Below are positions 1 to 9,443 of a stretch of 64,000 nucleotides of DNA, one piece after another. Origin of the DNA: JAENVT01 sp963805445. GTDB lineage: Bacteria > Actinomycetota > Acidimicrobiia > Acidimicrobiales > Ilumatobacteraceae. The notes under the pieces are model-generated. The model made no database searches and was not told the DNA's origin. It was given only the letters and a program-made list of their open reading frames with translations. Each line of letters begins with the position of its first letter. The stretch's first letter is position 1. A program made the position numbers and the translations under genes. Where the stretch lies: NCBI GenBank assembly GCA_963805445.1, contig CAWDUI010000038.1, positions 310,001-374,000 on the forward strand. Reading direction: 5' to 3'.

Positions 1-41
1 CCGCTTCGGATGAGCTGCGGCCAACCATCGACGCGACGTGA
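1..41 (+). CDS. C-terminal tail of an upstream gene (partial)
   Basis: A reading frame open from the window edge ends at the TGA at 39-41 and encodes ASDELRPTIDAT. Its stop overlaps the GTG start of the epimerase at 38 in a GTGA arrangement, which is typical of co-transcribed genes, so this is probably the end of another polysaccharide gene. Thirteen codons are too few to identify the product. Confidence 0.45.
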   Translation, partial: ASDELRPTIDAT

Positions 42-936
42 ACACGCTGGTCGTCGGAGGCGCCGGGTTCCTCGGATCGCACCTGGTCGATCGGCTGATC
101 GCCGAGGGCGACACGGTCGACGTCGTCGACGATCTGTCCAGCGGGTCGTTGGCCAACCTCGCTGATGCGCGGGCCGCCGGTGGCGCGGTGAAGATCCACA
201 CCCTCGACGTGCTCGCCGACGAGTTCCCTTCATTGGCCGCACTGCGAGCGCCAGAGGTGGTGTACCACCTCGCCTGGCTGCCTCCGGGGCGCGGGCGCTG
301 CGGTGCATGCCGGCAGAGCGGTCCAGGGCATGCTCGCAGTGCTCGAGGCAGCGCGTGCCCAGGGCTCGAAGGTGGTCACGGTCCTGCCGGGGGCGGCGCT
401 TGTACGGCGATGTGCCGATGCGCGACCTGCCGATCAAGGAGGGTCACGCCTGGAACCCTGTCGGGCTGCACGGCATCGTCGCCAAGGCGATCGTCGATCT
501 GCTGAACCTGTATCGGGCCGACCACACCGTCGAGTTCACGGCGCTGGCGATGAGCACCGTGTACGGGCCCCGCCAACGCGTCGACGGAGGCGTGGTCAGC
601 TCGTTCGCCCACGCGCTCCGCGACGGCACGAGCCCGTCGATCCACGGCGACGGTCGTCAGACCCGCGACTTCCTCTACGTCGACGATGCCGTCGATGCCC
701 TCGTCCGGGCCGGCGCCCGCGGGGGCGGACTGGTGGTCAACATCGGCTCGGGAGTCAGTACGTCGATCCGTGATCTGTGGTCGATGATGGCGGGTCCCGG
801 CGCCCAGGCTCCCGTCGCCGCACCACGCCGGCCCAATGACATCTCGTGGTTCGCCCTGTCGCCGACCCGGGCGCGCATCCACCTCGCCTGGGCGCCATGG
901 ACCGACCTCGGGGTCGGTCTGCGCTCACTCGTATGA
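38..936 (+). CDS. NAD-dependent epimerase/dehydratase (extended SDR), frameshifted
   Basis: Nucleotide-sugar epimerase or dehydratase of the extended short-chain dehydrogenase family. The N-terminus carries the Rossmann motif GGAGFLGSHL (residues 7-16). Later parts show LYGDVP, STVYGPRQ and the substrate-domain segment GDGRQTRDFLYVDDAV, all usual for UDP-glucose 4-epimerase-like enzymes. The protein runs through three frames. Shortening the G-run at 286-289 and the one at 389-393 by one base each restores a continuous protein of about 298 residues, close to family length. The usual YxxxK catalytic motif is not obvious in the corrected reading (GLHGIVAKAI occupies that place), so activity or exact substrate is uncertain. 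The start is GTG at 38. It converges with cofD and overlaps it by 12 bases. The neighbours suggest a role in surface polysaccharide precursors. Confidence 0.75.
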
Positions 937-1884
937 CGCGGCGAGCAACGAGACGCGGGCGAGCTCGGCACCGATCGCCGGACTGCTCATCACCGACGGC
1001 GTGATCACGGCGCGCACACCCTCGGCCTCGACGGCATCGGCGAGGTGTGCGTCGACCGGATCGATCACGAGCGTGCCGGCGATCGCCGCGTAGAGGCGGG
1101 CAACCCCGACAACGGTGGGCTCGTGGCCGAGCTCGCTCAGCATGTGATCGGCAGGGCCCTTCAGCGCTGCGCCGCCGACGATCGGAGAGATCGCCACGAC
1201 CGACGATCGGCGAGTGCCGAGGATGTCGTCGACGCGTGGCAACGTGCGGATCGGGCCGATCGACACGATCGGGTTCGACGGCGCGATCACGATGCAGCCG
1301 GCCGATTGCAGCACGTCGTCGAGCCCGGGCGTGAGCTCCGCCTCGTCGGCGCCCTCGAAGCGCACAGCGCGCACGGCGACTCCATGGCGCAACTTGACGA
1401 AGTACTCCTGGAACGACACGTCGCCACCCTCGGCCAGAGTGACCACTGTGGAGACCGTCTGGTTGGTCATCGGCACCAACCGTTGGCGAACGCCCCATGC
1501 CCTGCAGATCTCGGTGGTCACGTCGGCAAGCGTCGCACCCTCGGCCAGACGCGCCGTGCGGTAGAAGTGGGTCGCCAGATCGCGATCGCCGAGGTTGAAC
1601 CACGTCGGCGCGGCCGCCGAGGAGTCTGGCCTCACCGTCGCGTAACGCTGCAGCGCCTCCATGGCCCGCCACGATTCGTCGGCCAGACCCCAGCCGCGGA
1701 CGGGGTCGATTGCCGCGGCCAACGTGTACGTGACGGTGTCGATGTCGGGCGAGATGGCCAGACCGTGCAGCACCGTGTCGTCGCCGGTGTTGACGATGCC
1801 GATGGTGTCGGCCGGGTCGACCACCTGAGCCAGCGCGCCGAGAAAGCGTGCTGCCCCGACGCCACCACACAGAACTGCGATCAT
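925..1884 (-). CDS. cofD: 2-phospho-L-lactate transferase (F420 biosynthesis)
   Basis: CofD/FbiA transfers a phospholactyl-type moiety from a GDP- or GPP-activated donor to FO, giving F420-0 or dehydro-F420-0, in the cytoplasm. The 319-residue protein begins with the nucleotide-binding stretch MIAVLCGGVGAARFLGAL and contains NTGDDTVLHGLAISPDIDT, WFNLGDRDLATHFYRT and IAPSNPIVSIGPI, all hallmark segments of the family. Length is normal and the frame is intact. The ATG at 1884 overlaps the stop of the upstream glycosyltransferase by four bases (ATGA), so the two are probably co-transcribed. Its partner cofE lies at 34402, about 33 kb away, whereas in mycobacteria fbiA and fbiB are adjacent. F420 use by this organism is a firm inference, because both genes are intact. 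Confidence 0.95.
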   Translation of the reverse strand: MIAVLCGGVGAARFLGALAQVVDPADTIGIVNTGDDTVLHGLAISPDIDTVTYTLAAAIDPVRGWGLADESWRAMEALQRYATVRPDSSAAAPTWFNLGDRDLATHFYRTARLAEGATLADVTTEICRAWGVRQRLVPMTNQTVSTVVTLAEGGDVSFQEYFVKLRHGVAVRAVRFEGADEAELTPGLDDVLQSAGCIVIAPSNPIVSIGPIRTLPRVDDILGTRRSSVVAISPIVGGAALKGPADHMLSELGHEPTVVGVARLYAAIAGTLVIDPVDAHLADAVEAEGVRAVITPSVMSSPAIGAELARVSLLAASYE

Positions 1885-2979
1885 GCGCCACGCTCGTCGG
1901 CCAGGCGGCGATAGAGCGCGACGAGATCGGAGGCGCAACGCTGCCACGAGAACGTCGTCAACTGCGTTGCCGCCGCGGTCAGCAGGGTGGCGCGGGCACT
2001 CGTCGTCGAACGCGGCGCTCGCCAGGTTGGTCGCCAGTGCGATCGCATCGTCGGCATCGCACAGCAGACCGGCGGCACCGCACACCTCGGGGATGCTGCC
2101 CCGGTTGCTTGCCACGATGGGCGCACCGACCTGCATCGCGTCGAGCAGCGGAAAGCCGAAGCCCTCGTCCAGCGACGGATAGGCGATGACGGCCGCATGA
2201 TGGAGCAGCCAGGAACGCGACAGTTCGTCGATGCGGCCGGTCATGACCACTCGTCGGGCAGCGGCCTGGTCGAGCCCGTCGATCGCCGCGTTGATCGCCC
2301 GGCGGTCGTCGCCGTCTGCGCCCGCCAGTACCAGCAGGATCTCGTCGTGCTCGGAGGCCAGCAGGCCGAACGCCTCGATCAGGAGCGGGAGGTTCTTGCG
2401 TCGCTCGAGTGTGCCGATGGCGGCGATGAACGGCCGCCCGACCAGCGTCGGGATCGGTGGATCGTCCGTGGCGGCCGGTACGGGCACGGCGGCCAGGGGG
2501 ATCACGGCGACCCGCGCCCCGGGGAACAGATCGGCGATTTCGGCGGCGGTGGCGTGGGAACTGGCGTGCACCGTCGCCCCGCGCCGATGGCCCGGCGCAA
2601 CACGCGGCCCGCCTGGTGGACAGCGCCGCCGGCCAATGACGGATGACGCAGGAACCAGCAGTCGTACACCGAGACGACCTCGGCGGCAGCGACTTGGCGG
2701 CACCACGTAGTTCGTGCCGTGCACGACGTCGGGCTGGCCGAGGAACCGATCGACACGTGGCCGATCGGCGATGGCCCACAGGCGGTGGGCCAGCAGCGCG
2801 GGGATCGGCAGGCGGCGAGTTCCAGCGGATTGGCGGGAGCGGAACGACACGATGTAGTCGACCAGTTCGACATCATCGACGCCGGTGAGCGCGGTGTGCA
2901 TCGCGTCCACCGCGTGCCCGACGCCGGTCCGTGGCCCGGCGAGGGGACCGATATCGAAGGCGACACGCAAACGGCTCAT
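1881..2979 (-). CDS. Glycosyltransferase family 4 (GT-B), frameshifted
   Basis: Retaining glycosyltransferase of the GT4 type, expected to add a sugar from a nucleotide donor to a cytoplasmic polysaccharide or lipid acceptor. The N-terminus reads MSRLRVAFDIGPLAGPRTGV. The C-terminal half has IGTLERRKNLPLLIEAF, the donor-binding motif DEGFGFPLLDAMQ and SNRGSIPEVCG, which define the family. Three apparent frameshifts interrupt it, at about 2690, 2585 and 1990. The segments SVYDCWFLRHPS and the C-terminal SDLVALYRRLADERGA lie in other frames. Corrected length is about 365 residues, normal for GT4. Its stop overlaps the cofD start (ATGA). It is transcribed divergently from the GDP-mannose dehydratase gene, so a GDP-mannose-derived donor is plausible but not shown. 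Confidence 0.82.
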
Positions 2980-3087
2980 GAGCAGGCCGAGGCTAGCCGT
3001 TGCCGTCAGAAGGTGGCTCGACGCCATAGACTGCCGTGTCCAGCTTTCCCGGCCTGGCCGGGCCCGACCCTTCAAAGGATTGCCAGC

Positions 3088-4077
3088 ATGCCTCGTGCGT
3101 TCATCACTGGTGTCACTGGTCAAGATGGCCAGCATCTCGCCGAGTTCCTCCATTCCAAGGGGTACGAGGTCTTTGGCATGGTCAAAGGTCAGAACAACCC
3201 GCGGATGACGATGATGCGCGATGAGTTCCCGTACGTCGAACCGGTGCCCGGCGACCTCGCCGACCTGCCGTCGTTGGTCAAGGCGCTCGACACCACGCAG
3301 CCCGACGAGGTCTACAACCTGGGTGCGATCTCGTTCGTGGCGTTGAGCTTCAACCAGGCCGAGTTGACCGCCAACATCACCGGCACCGGCGTGCTGCGGA
3401 TGCTCGAGGCCATTCGCATGGTCGGCGGCGCCGAGAACAACCCCATCCGCTTCTACCAAGCCAGCAGCAGCGAGATGTTCGGCAAGGTTCGCGAGACCCC
3501 GCAAACCGAACGCACTCCGTTCCATCCGCGTTCGCCGTACGGCTGCGCCAAGGTCTTCGGTCACGACATCGTCGTCAACTACCGCGAGAGCTACGGACTG
3601 TTCGCCTGCAGCGGCATCTTGTTCAACCACGAGGGTCCGCGGCGCGGTCTCGAGTTCGTCACACGCAAGGTCACCAACGCCGTCGCTCGCATCAAGCTCG
3701 GCCTGCAGAACGAGATCGTGCTCGGCAACCTCGACTCCAAGCGCGACTGGGGCTTCGCCGGCGACTACGTGAAGGCCATGTGGTTGATGCTGCAACAAGA
3801 TCAGCCCGACGACTACGTCGTCGCGACCGGCACGACGTCCAGCATCGAAGACCTGGTTCGGCTGGCGTTCGCCGAGGTCGGCATCGAGAACTGGCGCGAC
3901 TACGTGCGCCAGGATCCCAAGTTCTTCCGACCGGCCGAGGTCGATCTGTTGATCGGCGACCCGACCAAGGCCCGCGAGAAGCTCGGTTGGGAGCCGGAGG
4001 TCGCCTTCCCGGAACTGATCAGGATGATGGTCGCCAACGACCTGAAGATCGAGGCGGAGAAGGCTCGACGCAGCTGA
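3088..4077 (+). CDS. gmd: GDP-mannose 4,6-dehydratase
   Basis: Converts GDP-D-mannose to GDP-4-keto-6-deoxy-D-mannose with bound NADP, the first step towards GDP-fucose, GDP-rhamnose or GDP-perosamine. The 329-residue protein starts MPRAFITGVTGQDGQHL with the glycine-rich cofactor motif GVTGQDG, has the catalytic YGCAK (YxxxK) preceded by an SSS segment, and the substrate loop FNHEGPRRG typical of Gmd. The start ATG at 3088 follows AAAGGA (3074-3079) at a workable distance. An in-frame upstream extension exists but is antisense to the glycosyltransferase promoter region and has no family match. No reductase or epimerase acting on the keto sugar is visible beside it, so the final sugar is unknown. 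Confidence 0.93.
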   Translation: MPRAFITGVTGQDGQHLAEFLHSKGYEVFGMVKGQNNPRMTMMRDEFPYVEPVPGDLADLPSLVKALDTTQPDEVYNLGAISFVALSFNQAELTANITGTGVLRMLEAIRMVGGAENNPIRFYQASSSEMFGKVRETPQTERTPFHPRSPYGCAKVFGHDIVVNYRESYGLFACSGILFNHEGPRRGLEFVTRKVTNAVARIKLGLQNEIVLGNLDSKRDWGFAGDYVKAMWLMLQQDQPDDYVVATGTTSSIEDLVRLAFAEVGIENWRDYVRQDPKFFRPAEVDLLIGDPTKAREKLGWEPEVAFPELIRMMVANDLKIEAEKARRS

Positions 4078-4088
4078 AGCTGGGCCTG

Positions 4089-5393
4089 TCAGGTCTCCAG
4101 CGGCATGTTGTTGATGGCCTCCATCACTGACTGTCCGGATGGCACGTCGCCGCTGCGCAGTCGTGATCGCAGGGCGAGAGCGAAGGCACACAGCGCGGCG
4201 AACGACGAGGCAACCAGACCGAGCTCGACGCGCCGGAACAACTCATCGGATGCCAGCCACGTGACGAGCACGAACGTGACCGCACCGATGCCCCAACCGA
4301 GCGCGACCAGGGCGTGGCCGCGCAGGGCGATCACCGCCTGGGCGATGGCCAGGGCGATCATGTAGCAGGCGCTGCCCAGCGCCAGCATGGCCATCGTCTG
4401 GCGACTCAGTGTGGCGTCGTAGAACTTCTCGATGACGAGCGGTCCGAGCAGGAACGCTCCGGCGGTGCCCACGACACCGACGATCAGCACGAGCTTCATC
4501 AGACGAGCGAAGCCGGATCGGAACTCGGCGATCTCGTTGCGTGCTGCGAGGCGCGAGAGACGTGGCAACAGCGCTGCTTGCACCGCTTGGAACAGGAAGA
4601 GTGGGATGCGGGCCAGCAGGACGCCGTAGGTGAACCGGGTGACCAGGTCCTTCTGGTCGTCGCTGGAGAGCAACGTGGCGGCCAGCGGGCCGGCGTTGAC
4701 CAGGGCAGCGGCGAACACCGAGCCGAGCAGCAGCCAGCCGAGGTTCGGGGTGACCTCCGCCCACGTCGCCTCTGGGCCGGGCTCGGTGCGCAGCGCGCCT
4801 TTGGCCTTCACCCAGAGCACGCCGGGAATCGGCGACAGCGCCACGGCGAAGCCATACAACCCGACGGTCTTGACGCCGAGGACGGCCAGCGTCGCACAGA
4901 AGGCGATGCGGACGGCGCCGTCGGCGCCCATCACGATCGCATACGCATGGAATCGACCGTTGCCGCTGGCGATGCCACGCGACAGGTGCGCCGGGGCGTA
5001 TGCCGAGAACGCCAGGATCAGGGCGATCATCAAGACCCAGTCGCCGTCGAAGTAGCCGCTGACGATCAGCGGGCTGGCGGCGAGGGTGGCGAGGGTGACG
5101 AGCACGGCCAGGCCGATGCCGAGCGTGCGCACCCGCGCGACGACCGGCTGGCCGCCCTGGCCGATGGCGCGGCGATGCGCCAGCGTGCGGGCCAGTTCCT
5201 GCTCGAGCGGCAGGAAGAAGCCGGGAGCGAGGGCGAACGTGGCGATCCACAGGCTGGCGATCGGCTGTACTGCCTCGTCGCTGCCGAGCGCCACCTTGGC
5301 CACCTTCAAGAAGAGGTAGCTGGTGATGCCGGCGACCAGCAGGCCGATCCCGACCGGGATGGTGCCCTCCGGCAATGGGGCCCGCCTGGTCAC
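4089..5393 (-). CDS. Oligosaccharide flippase-like membrane protein (MOP superfamily)
   Basis: A 434-residue polytopic protein with about twelve hydrophobic helices, beginning near residue 13 (IPVGIGLLVAGITSYLFL). It resembles Wzx/MurJ-type lipid-linked oligosaccharide flippases, which move undecaprenyl-linked glycans across the cytoplasmic membrane. Evidence is topology, length and context with gmd and glycosyltransferases. No short catalytic motif exists for this family. The start is GTG at 5393. It converges with gmd with only 11 bases between stops. Upstream lies a long hairpin at 5481-5526. A general polysaccharide biosynthesis protein with the same fold is the main alternative. Confidence 0.75.
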   Translation of the reverse strand: MTRRAPLPEGTIPVGIGLLVAGITSYLFLKVAKVALGSDEAVQPIASLWIATFALAPGFFLPLEQELARTLAHRRAIGQGGQPVVARVRTLGIGLAVLVTLATLAASPLIVSGYFDGDWVLMIALILAFSAYAPAHLSRGIASGNGRFHAYAIVMGADGAVRIAFCATLAVLGVKTVGLYGFAVALSPIPGVLWVKAKGALRTEPGPEATWAEVTPNLGWLLLGSVFAAALVNAGPLAATLLSSDDQKDLVTRFTYGVLLARIPLFLFQAVQAALLPRLSRLAARNEIAEFRSGFARLMKLVLIVGVVGTAGAFLLGPLVIEKFYDATLSRQTMAMLALGSACYMIALAIAQAVIALRGHALVALGWGIGAVTFVLVTWLASDELFRRVELGLVASSFAALCAFALALRSRLRSGDVPSGQSVMEAINNMPLET

Positions 5394-5480
5394 CGCAATG
5401 TCGTCTGATCCCGGTGTGTCGCCAGATCGCGGAAATCACCAGAGGCGTGTCGGAGGGATCCACCAGACCTGCGAGGCTAG

Positions 5481-5526
5481 CGGCACGAACGCCTCGGGAT
5501 GACGTCGATCCCGGGCGTTCGTGCCG
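5481..5526 (-). terminator. Long hairpin, probable terminator of the helical repeat protein gene
   Basis: The left arm CGGCACGAACGCC (5481-5493) is perfectly complementary to GGCGTTCGTGCCG (5514-5526), and the inner arms CGGGAT and ATCCCG extend the stem to 19 pairs with one bulged T and a seven-base loop. It lies 12 bases beyond the stop at 5538 and before the flippase start. It has no T-run, as is common in high-GC actinobacteria. Confidence 0.7.
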
Positions 5527-5537
5527 CAAACGCTGGT

Positions 5538-5996
5538 TCAGGCGGTGGGACGAATCATGCCGAGCATCTGCTCGCGGGCAGCCTCGGTGATTCCACGTGC
5601 TTGACCGAGCAGCGCAGCGGCCTTGTCGGGCAGCGCGCCTTCGATCTTGTCGACCACCGTGTCGAGTTGGACCTTGGCGGCCTCGAGACGCTCGGCGACG
5701 CTGGCAGCGAACTCGCGTCGGCGTGCTTGCGCTTGCTCGACCGCGGTCACGCCGATTCCGACGCTCAGGTATGCGGCGTCACGCACGGCGGCGGTGAGCT
5801 TGGAGACGTCGACACCGGGCAGATCCACCGAAGGGAGGTCGACGGTCGGGAACTTCACGGCCGGGACGTACTTGGCGAAGTCGAACTTGCGGAGGGCGTC
5901 GAGATCGAGGCCAGAGAAGTCGATGCCTGAGAAGTCGATCTTGGGGAAGTCGATCTTGGGGAAGTCGACCTTGGGGAAGTCGGGGAGTTTGAACAT
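5538..5996 (-). CDS. Small phasin-like helical protein with N-terminal FPKID repeats
   Basis: A 152-residue protein in two parts. Residues 6-30 are five five-residue repeats of the form F-P/S-K/G-V/I/L-D (FPKVD, FPKID, FPKID, FSGID, FSGLD), followed by looser V/L-D repeats to about residue 65 (FPTVDLPSVDLPGVD). Residues 70-150 are predicted amphipathic helices rich in Ala, Glu and Arg (VEQAQARRREFAASVAERLE), resembling phasin, apolipoprotein-like or heparin-binding haemagglutinin-like actinobacterial proteins. No catalytic motif is present. It is a single-gene unit between a strong promoter and a strong hairpin, with the -10 hexamer six bases before ATG. Function is unknown. Coating of granules, membranes or DNA would fit the shape but is only a guess. 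Confidence 0.8.
   Translation of the reverse strand: MFKLPDFPKVDFPKIDFPKIDFSGIDFSGLDLDALRKFDFAKYVPAVKFPTVDLPSVDLPGVDVSKLTAAVRDAAYLSVGIGVTAVEQAQARRREFAASVAERLEAAKVQLDTVVDKIEGALPDKAAALLGQARGITEAAREQMLGMIRPTA
5916..5990. repeat. Five 15-bp tandem repeats coding for FPKID-type units
   Basis: Five units of 15 bases begin at 5916, 5931, 5946, 5961 and 5976. Units two and three are identical (GAAGTCGATCTTGGG) and unit four differs by one base. They lie in the 5' part of the helical repeat protein gene, keep the frame, and so change protein length in five-residue steps. This suggests growth by slippage. Confidence 0.85.
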
Positions 5997-6002
5997 GCAC
6001 TC

Positions 6003-6031
6003 AATATACCGCACAGTGCTAACTATTGCAA
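6003..6031 (-). promoter_or_regulatory. Sigma-70-type promoter of the helical repeat protein, leaderless
   Basis: On the minus strand TTGCAA (6031-6026) and TATATT (6008-6003) are separated by exactly 17 bases, a near-ideal housekeeping promoter. The -10 hexamer ends six bases before the ATG at 5996, so transcription should begin at or next to the start codon. No Shine-Dalgarno sequence is possible. Confidence 0.8.
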
Positions 6032-6088
6032 GCACTTGTTGGAGAGTGCCGGTGCTGCCCGGCTGGCGAGCAGTAGCCTGGCTGCCTC

Positions 6089-9000
6089 GTGGAAGCCGCC
6101 AGCCAACTCGCCCCTCCTGTCGTGGCAGTGATGGTGGTGTGCAACCCGGGGGACTGGTTCGACGAGGTGCTCGACGGGTTGGCCGAGCAGGACTACGCCA
6201 ACCTGAAGAGCCTGTTCCTGGTCGTCGGCGAGCCCGGACGAAGTGCCTGAACGGATACGCCAACGGGTTCCGAACGCATTCGTGCGCGGAGTCGGGAACA
6301 CCACCGGGTACGGCATGGCTGCCAACGAGGTGTTGCGCCTCGTCGAGGGTGACAACGGGTTCTTCTGCTTCCTCCACGACGACGTGGCCCTGGACCCCGG
6401 TGCGATCCGCGTGCTCGTCGAGGAGTTGTACCGATCGAACGCAGGCATCGTCGGGTCCCAAGCTGGTCTCGTGGGACGACGCCGGCGTCTTGCAGCATGT
6501 CGGCCTCGGCGTCGACCGTTTCGGCGAGATCGACTCCTTCGTCGAGGAAGGCGAGGTCGACCAGGAGCAACACGATGCGGTTCGCGACGTGTTCGCCCTG
6601 CCCTCGGCCTGCATGATGGTCCGCGCCGACCTGTTCCGGGCGATCGCCGGGTTCGACACGGCCATGGACTTCTACGGCGACGACGTCGACCTGTGCTGGC
6701 GAGCACACCTCGGCGGCGCCAGAGTGGTCGTCGTGCCGGCGGCGCGTGCCCGCCACCGCGAGGCACTCGACGACGCGGCGCCCCGATCTGCGGCCCGCTC
6801 TGCTGCAAGCGCGCCACCGGATGCGCTCGATTGCGACGCTCACCGGAGCCCGCCGGCTTCCACTGCTGTCGATCCAACTGATCCTGGTCACCGTGTCGGA
6901 GTTGGTGGTCGGGCTGTTGTCGGGCAAGCCGCGCGAGGCGTGGGCCTCGATGAGGGCGATGGTCGGTCTCGTGCCCCGCACGCCGGGCATCTTCGTTCGC
7001 CGCCGCGAGGTACGGGCCTTGCGGCGCGTGCCCGAGGGCGAGATCGCCGGTCTGCAGTTGCGTGGCTCGGCACGCGTGTCGGCCTACTTGCGAAGCCGCG
7101 ACATGCGTCCGGCCCGAGGCGAGAACTCGATAGAACGGCGATGGCGTCAGACCGCAGGATCGGCTCCCATGTTCGCCTGGATCGGTGTGCTGGTCGCCGT
7201 GCTCTTCGGCAGTCGTCACGTGATCAGCGGCATCCCCGCGTTCGGTGAGTTCCTGCGGCTGCCGGTCAGCCCGCGGGCGATGCTGACCGACTACCGATCG
7301 GGCTGGTGGGGCCACGGCCTCGGCTCGACGACGCCCGTGCCCACCGGCGTCGCGCTGACGTCGTTGGCCAGCACGGCCACCTTGTTCCACATGGGATTGC
7401 TCCGGACGGTCGGCGTGCTCGGCCTGCTGTTGGCCGGGTACCTCGGGATCTGGCGCCTGGCCAGTCTGTTCCCCACGGCCCGGGCGCGCATCGCCGCCCT
7501 GGTCGTGTACGCCGCGGTGCCCCTTCCCTCGCAACTGTTGTCGAGCGGACGCTGGGGTGCCCTCGTGTGCTACGCGACCGTGCCGTGGGTCGTGCACCTC
7601 TTGCGCCGCAGCGCGGGCATCGAATCGTTCGACAACACCAGGGCCGACGTCGGGCGAACCGATCTCAACCGAGCCGACGGCATGGTTGCGGTGCCGGCCC
7701 GTGCCCGCTTGCGGATGCTGTGCCAACTCGCACTGTTGACCGCTGTGGTGTTCGCCTTCGTACCGTCGTTCGGTCTCGTGGTCGTAGCGCTCGGTGTCGT
7801 GCTGGCGATCAGCACGCTCGTGGCCGGCGGCTCGTGGAAGACGGCTGTGATCATGATCTCGGTCGCTCTCGCCGCATCGGTGGTCGCGTTGGTCGCCAAC
7901 CTGCCGTGGGCCTCGTCGTTGTTCGGGCGGCACGGGTGGGACATCATCGCCGGAGTTCCGTCACCGGTGGCCGATGGGCTGCCCGCCGGATCCGTCGGTA
8001 GCCGAGCGCTCGGCGTCAGCCGGCTGGCGAGGTTCGGGCTCGGCAATGGTCAGTTCGGCATCCTGGCGATCGCCCTGTATCTGCCCGTGCTGGTCGCGCC
8101 GCTCGTCGCCCGCAGCTGGCGATTCACGTGGGCCGTCCGCTCTGCCGGCCTGGTCGTCGCGTTCGGCTGGCTCGCGGTGCTCGACGATCGCGGGTTGAAG
8201 GTCCGCCTTCCCGAGCCCGGTGTGCTGCTGGCGCCCGTGGCGGTCGGTCTGGCGCTGTCGGCCGCGTGCATCGCCGCAGCATTCCAAGACGACGTGCTGG
8301 CCGGCTCGTTCGGATGGCGCCAGCCGCTCGGGCTGTTGAGCGCGGCGGCGGTCGCGGTCGGCGTGCTGCCCGGGGTCGCGGCAATCGGTTCGGGGCGTTG
8401 GCACATGCCCACGCTGACGCTGACATCGGTGCTCGGGCAGTTCCCCGAGAATCCCACGGAAGGCGATTATCGGATCTTGTGGATCGGCAACCCCGACGTC
8501 ATGCCGATACCTTCGTGGACCCTCGAGCCGGGCATCGGGTACGCAATCACCGACGACGGCCCATTGACCCAGTACGAAGCGTGGCCCGGACGGCCGTCGA
8601 AGTCCGAGGCCGAAGTGGGCTCGGTGGTGAGGCAGCTGGCGACGGAATCGACGTTGCGGGGAGGGCGCCTGCTGGCACCGTACGCGATCCGCTACATCGT
8701 CGTGCCGGTCGCGGACGGGTCCACCAGCACGGTCGACAAGCCGCTGCCGCTGCCGAACGGCCTCGTCGACGCGCTGGACGACCAGCTCGACTTCGCCGCG
8801 CCATTGACTCGACCGCTGAACTTCCTGGTGTACGAGAACACGGCCTGGATCCCGACCCGTGCCCAGTTCGCCGGGGCCGACGCTGACGCCACCCGGCAAG
8901 CGGGCCTCGACTCGCTTGCACGTCTCGAGCTGCAGCCATTGGCAACGCCGGTTGGCGTCGGCGCGCCCGACAATGCCGATCTCTCGTTCGCCACGCAACC

Positions 9001-9443
9001 TGGTGCCGTGACGGTGGCGACGGGCGTCGACCAGCGCTGGTCGTTGGACGTCGGAGGGCAATCCATCGCACCTCGCCCGGCATTCGGTGTCACGACCGGC
9101 TACGACATCACCACCGGGGGTCCGGCCGTGCTTCGCTATCACACCGATGCATCGCGGTCCTTCGCCCTCGTGGGTCAACTGCTGCTGTGGTTGCTGTTGG
9201 TGCTGGGCGTCAGCCGCTTCGACACCGCGTCGCTCGTTCGGTGGAGGCGGCGTCGGGTCGATTCCGCTCCCGAGGCGCCATTGCTGTCGATCGACGCGCC
9301 CATCGCCGACTCACCCAGCGTGGTCGATGATTCGCCGGTCCGCGCTCTCCATGGGCGATGAGCCCGCGTCTTGGGAGACCGCCGGCGATCAACCGCCTGC
9401 TGAACAGCCCGACGCCGAGCCGCACGAGGCGGGTGTCGAATGA
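6089..9443 (+). CDS. Large GT2 glycosyltransferase fused to a polytopic membrane domain, frameshifted
   Basis: The first ~230 residues form a GT2 (GT-A) domain with FCFLHDDVALDPGAI (DD motif), the product segment PKLVSWDDAGVLQHVG and the later FYGDDVDLCWRAH. Residues ~260-680 hold many membrane helices. Then come a ~340-residue extracytoplasmic region, a last helix (LLLWLLLVLGV) and an acidic tail. Frameshifts occur at 6233-6235, 6453-6455, 6781-6784 and 9353-9355. Each is repaired by removing one base from a C or G run. The last one moves the stop from 9361 to 9443, giving an ATGA overlap with the DUF5719 gene. Corrected length is about 1,117 residues. The start GTG at 6089 is tentative. Comparable actinobacterial proteins sit beside DUF5719 and are thought to act in envelope glycan assembly. 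Donor and acceptor are unknown. Confidence 0.8.

Noticed and set aside
925..4191. A continuous 1,088-codon open frame on the minus strand
   Set aside because: It joins cofD, parts of the glycosyltransferase and the antisense of gmd. High GC makes long stop-free frames common. Only the cofD part and the glycosyltransferase segments have protein-like sequence.
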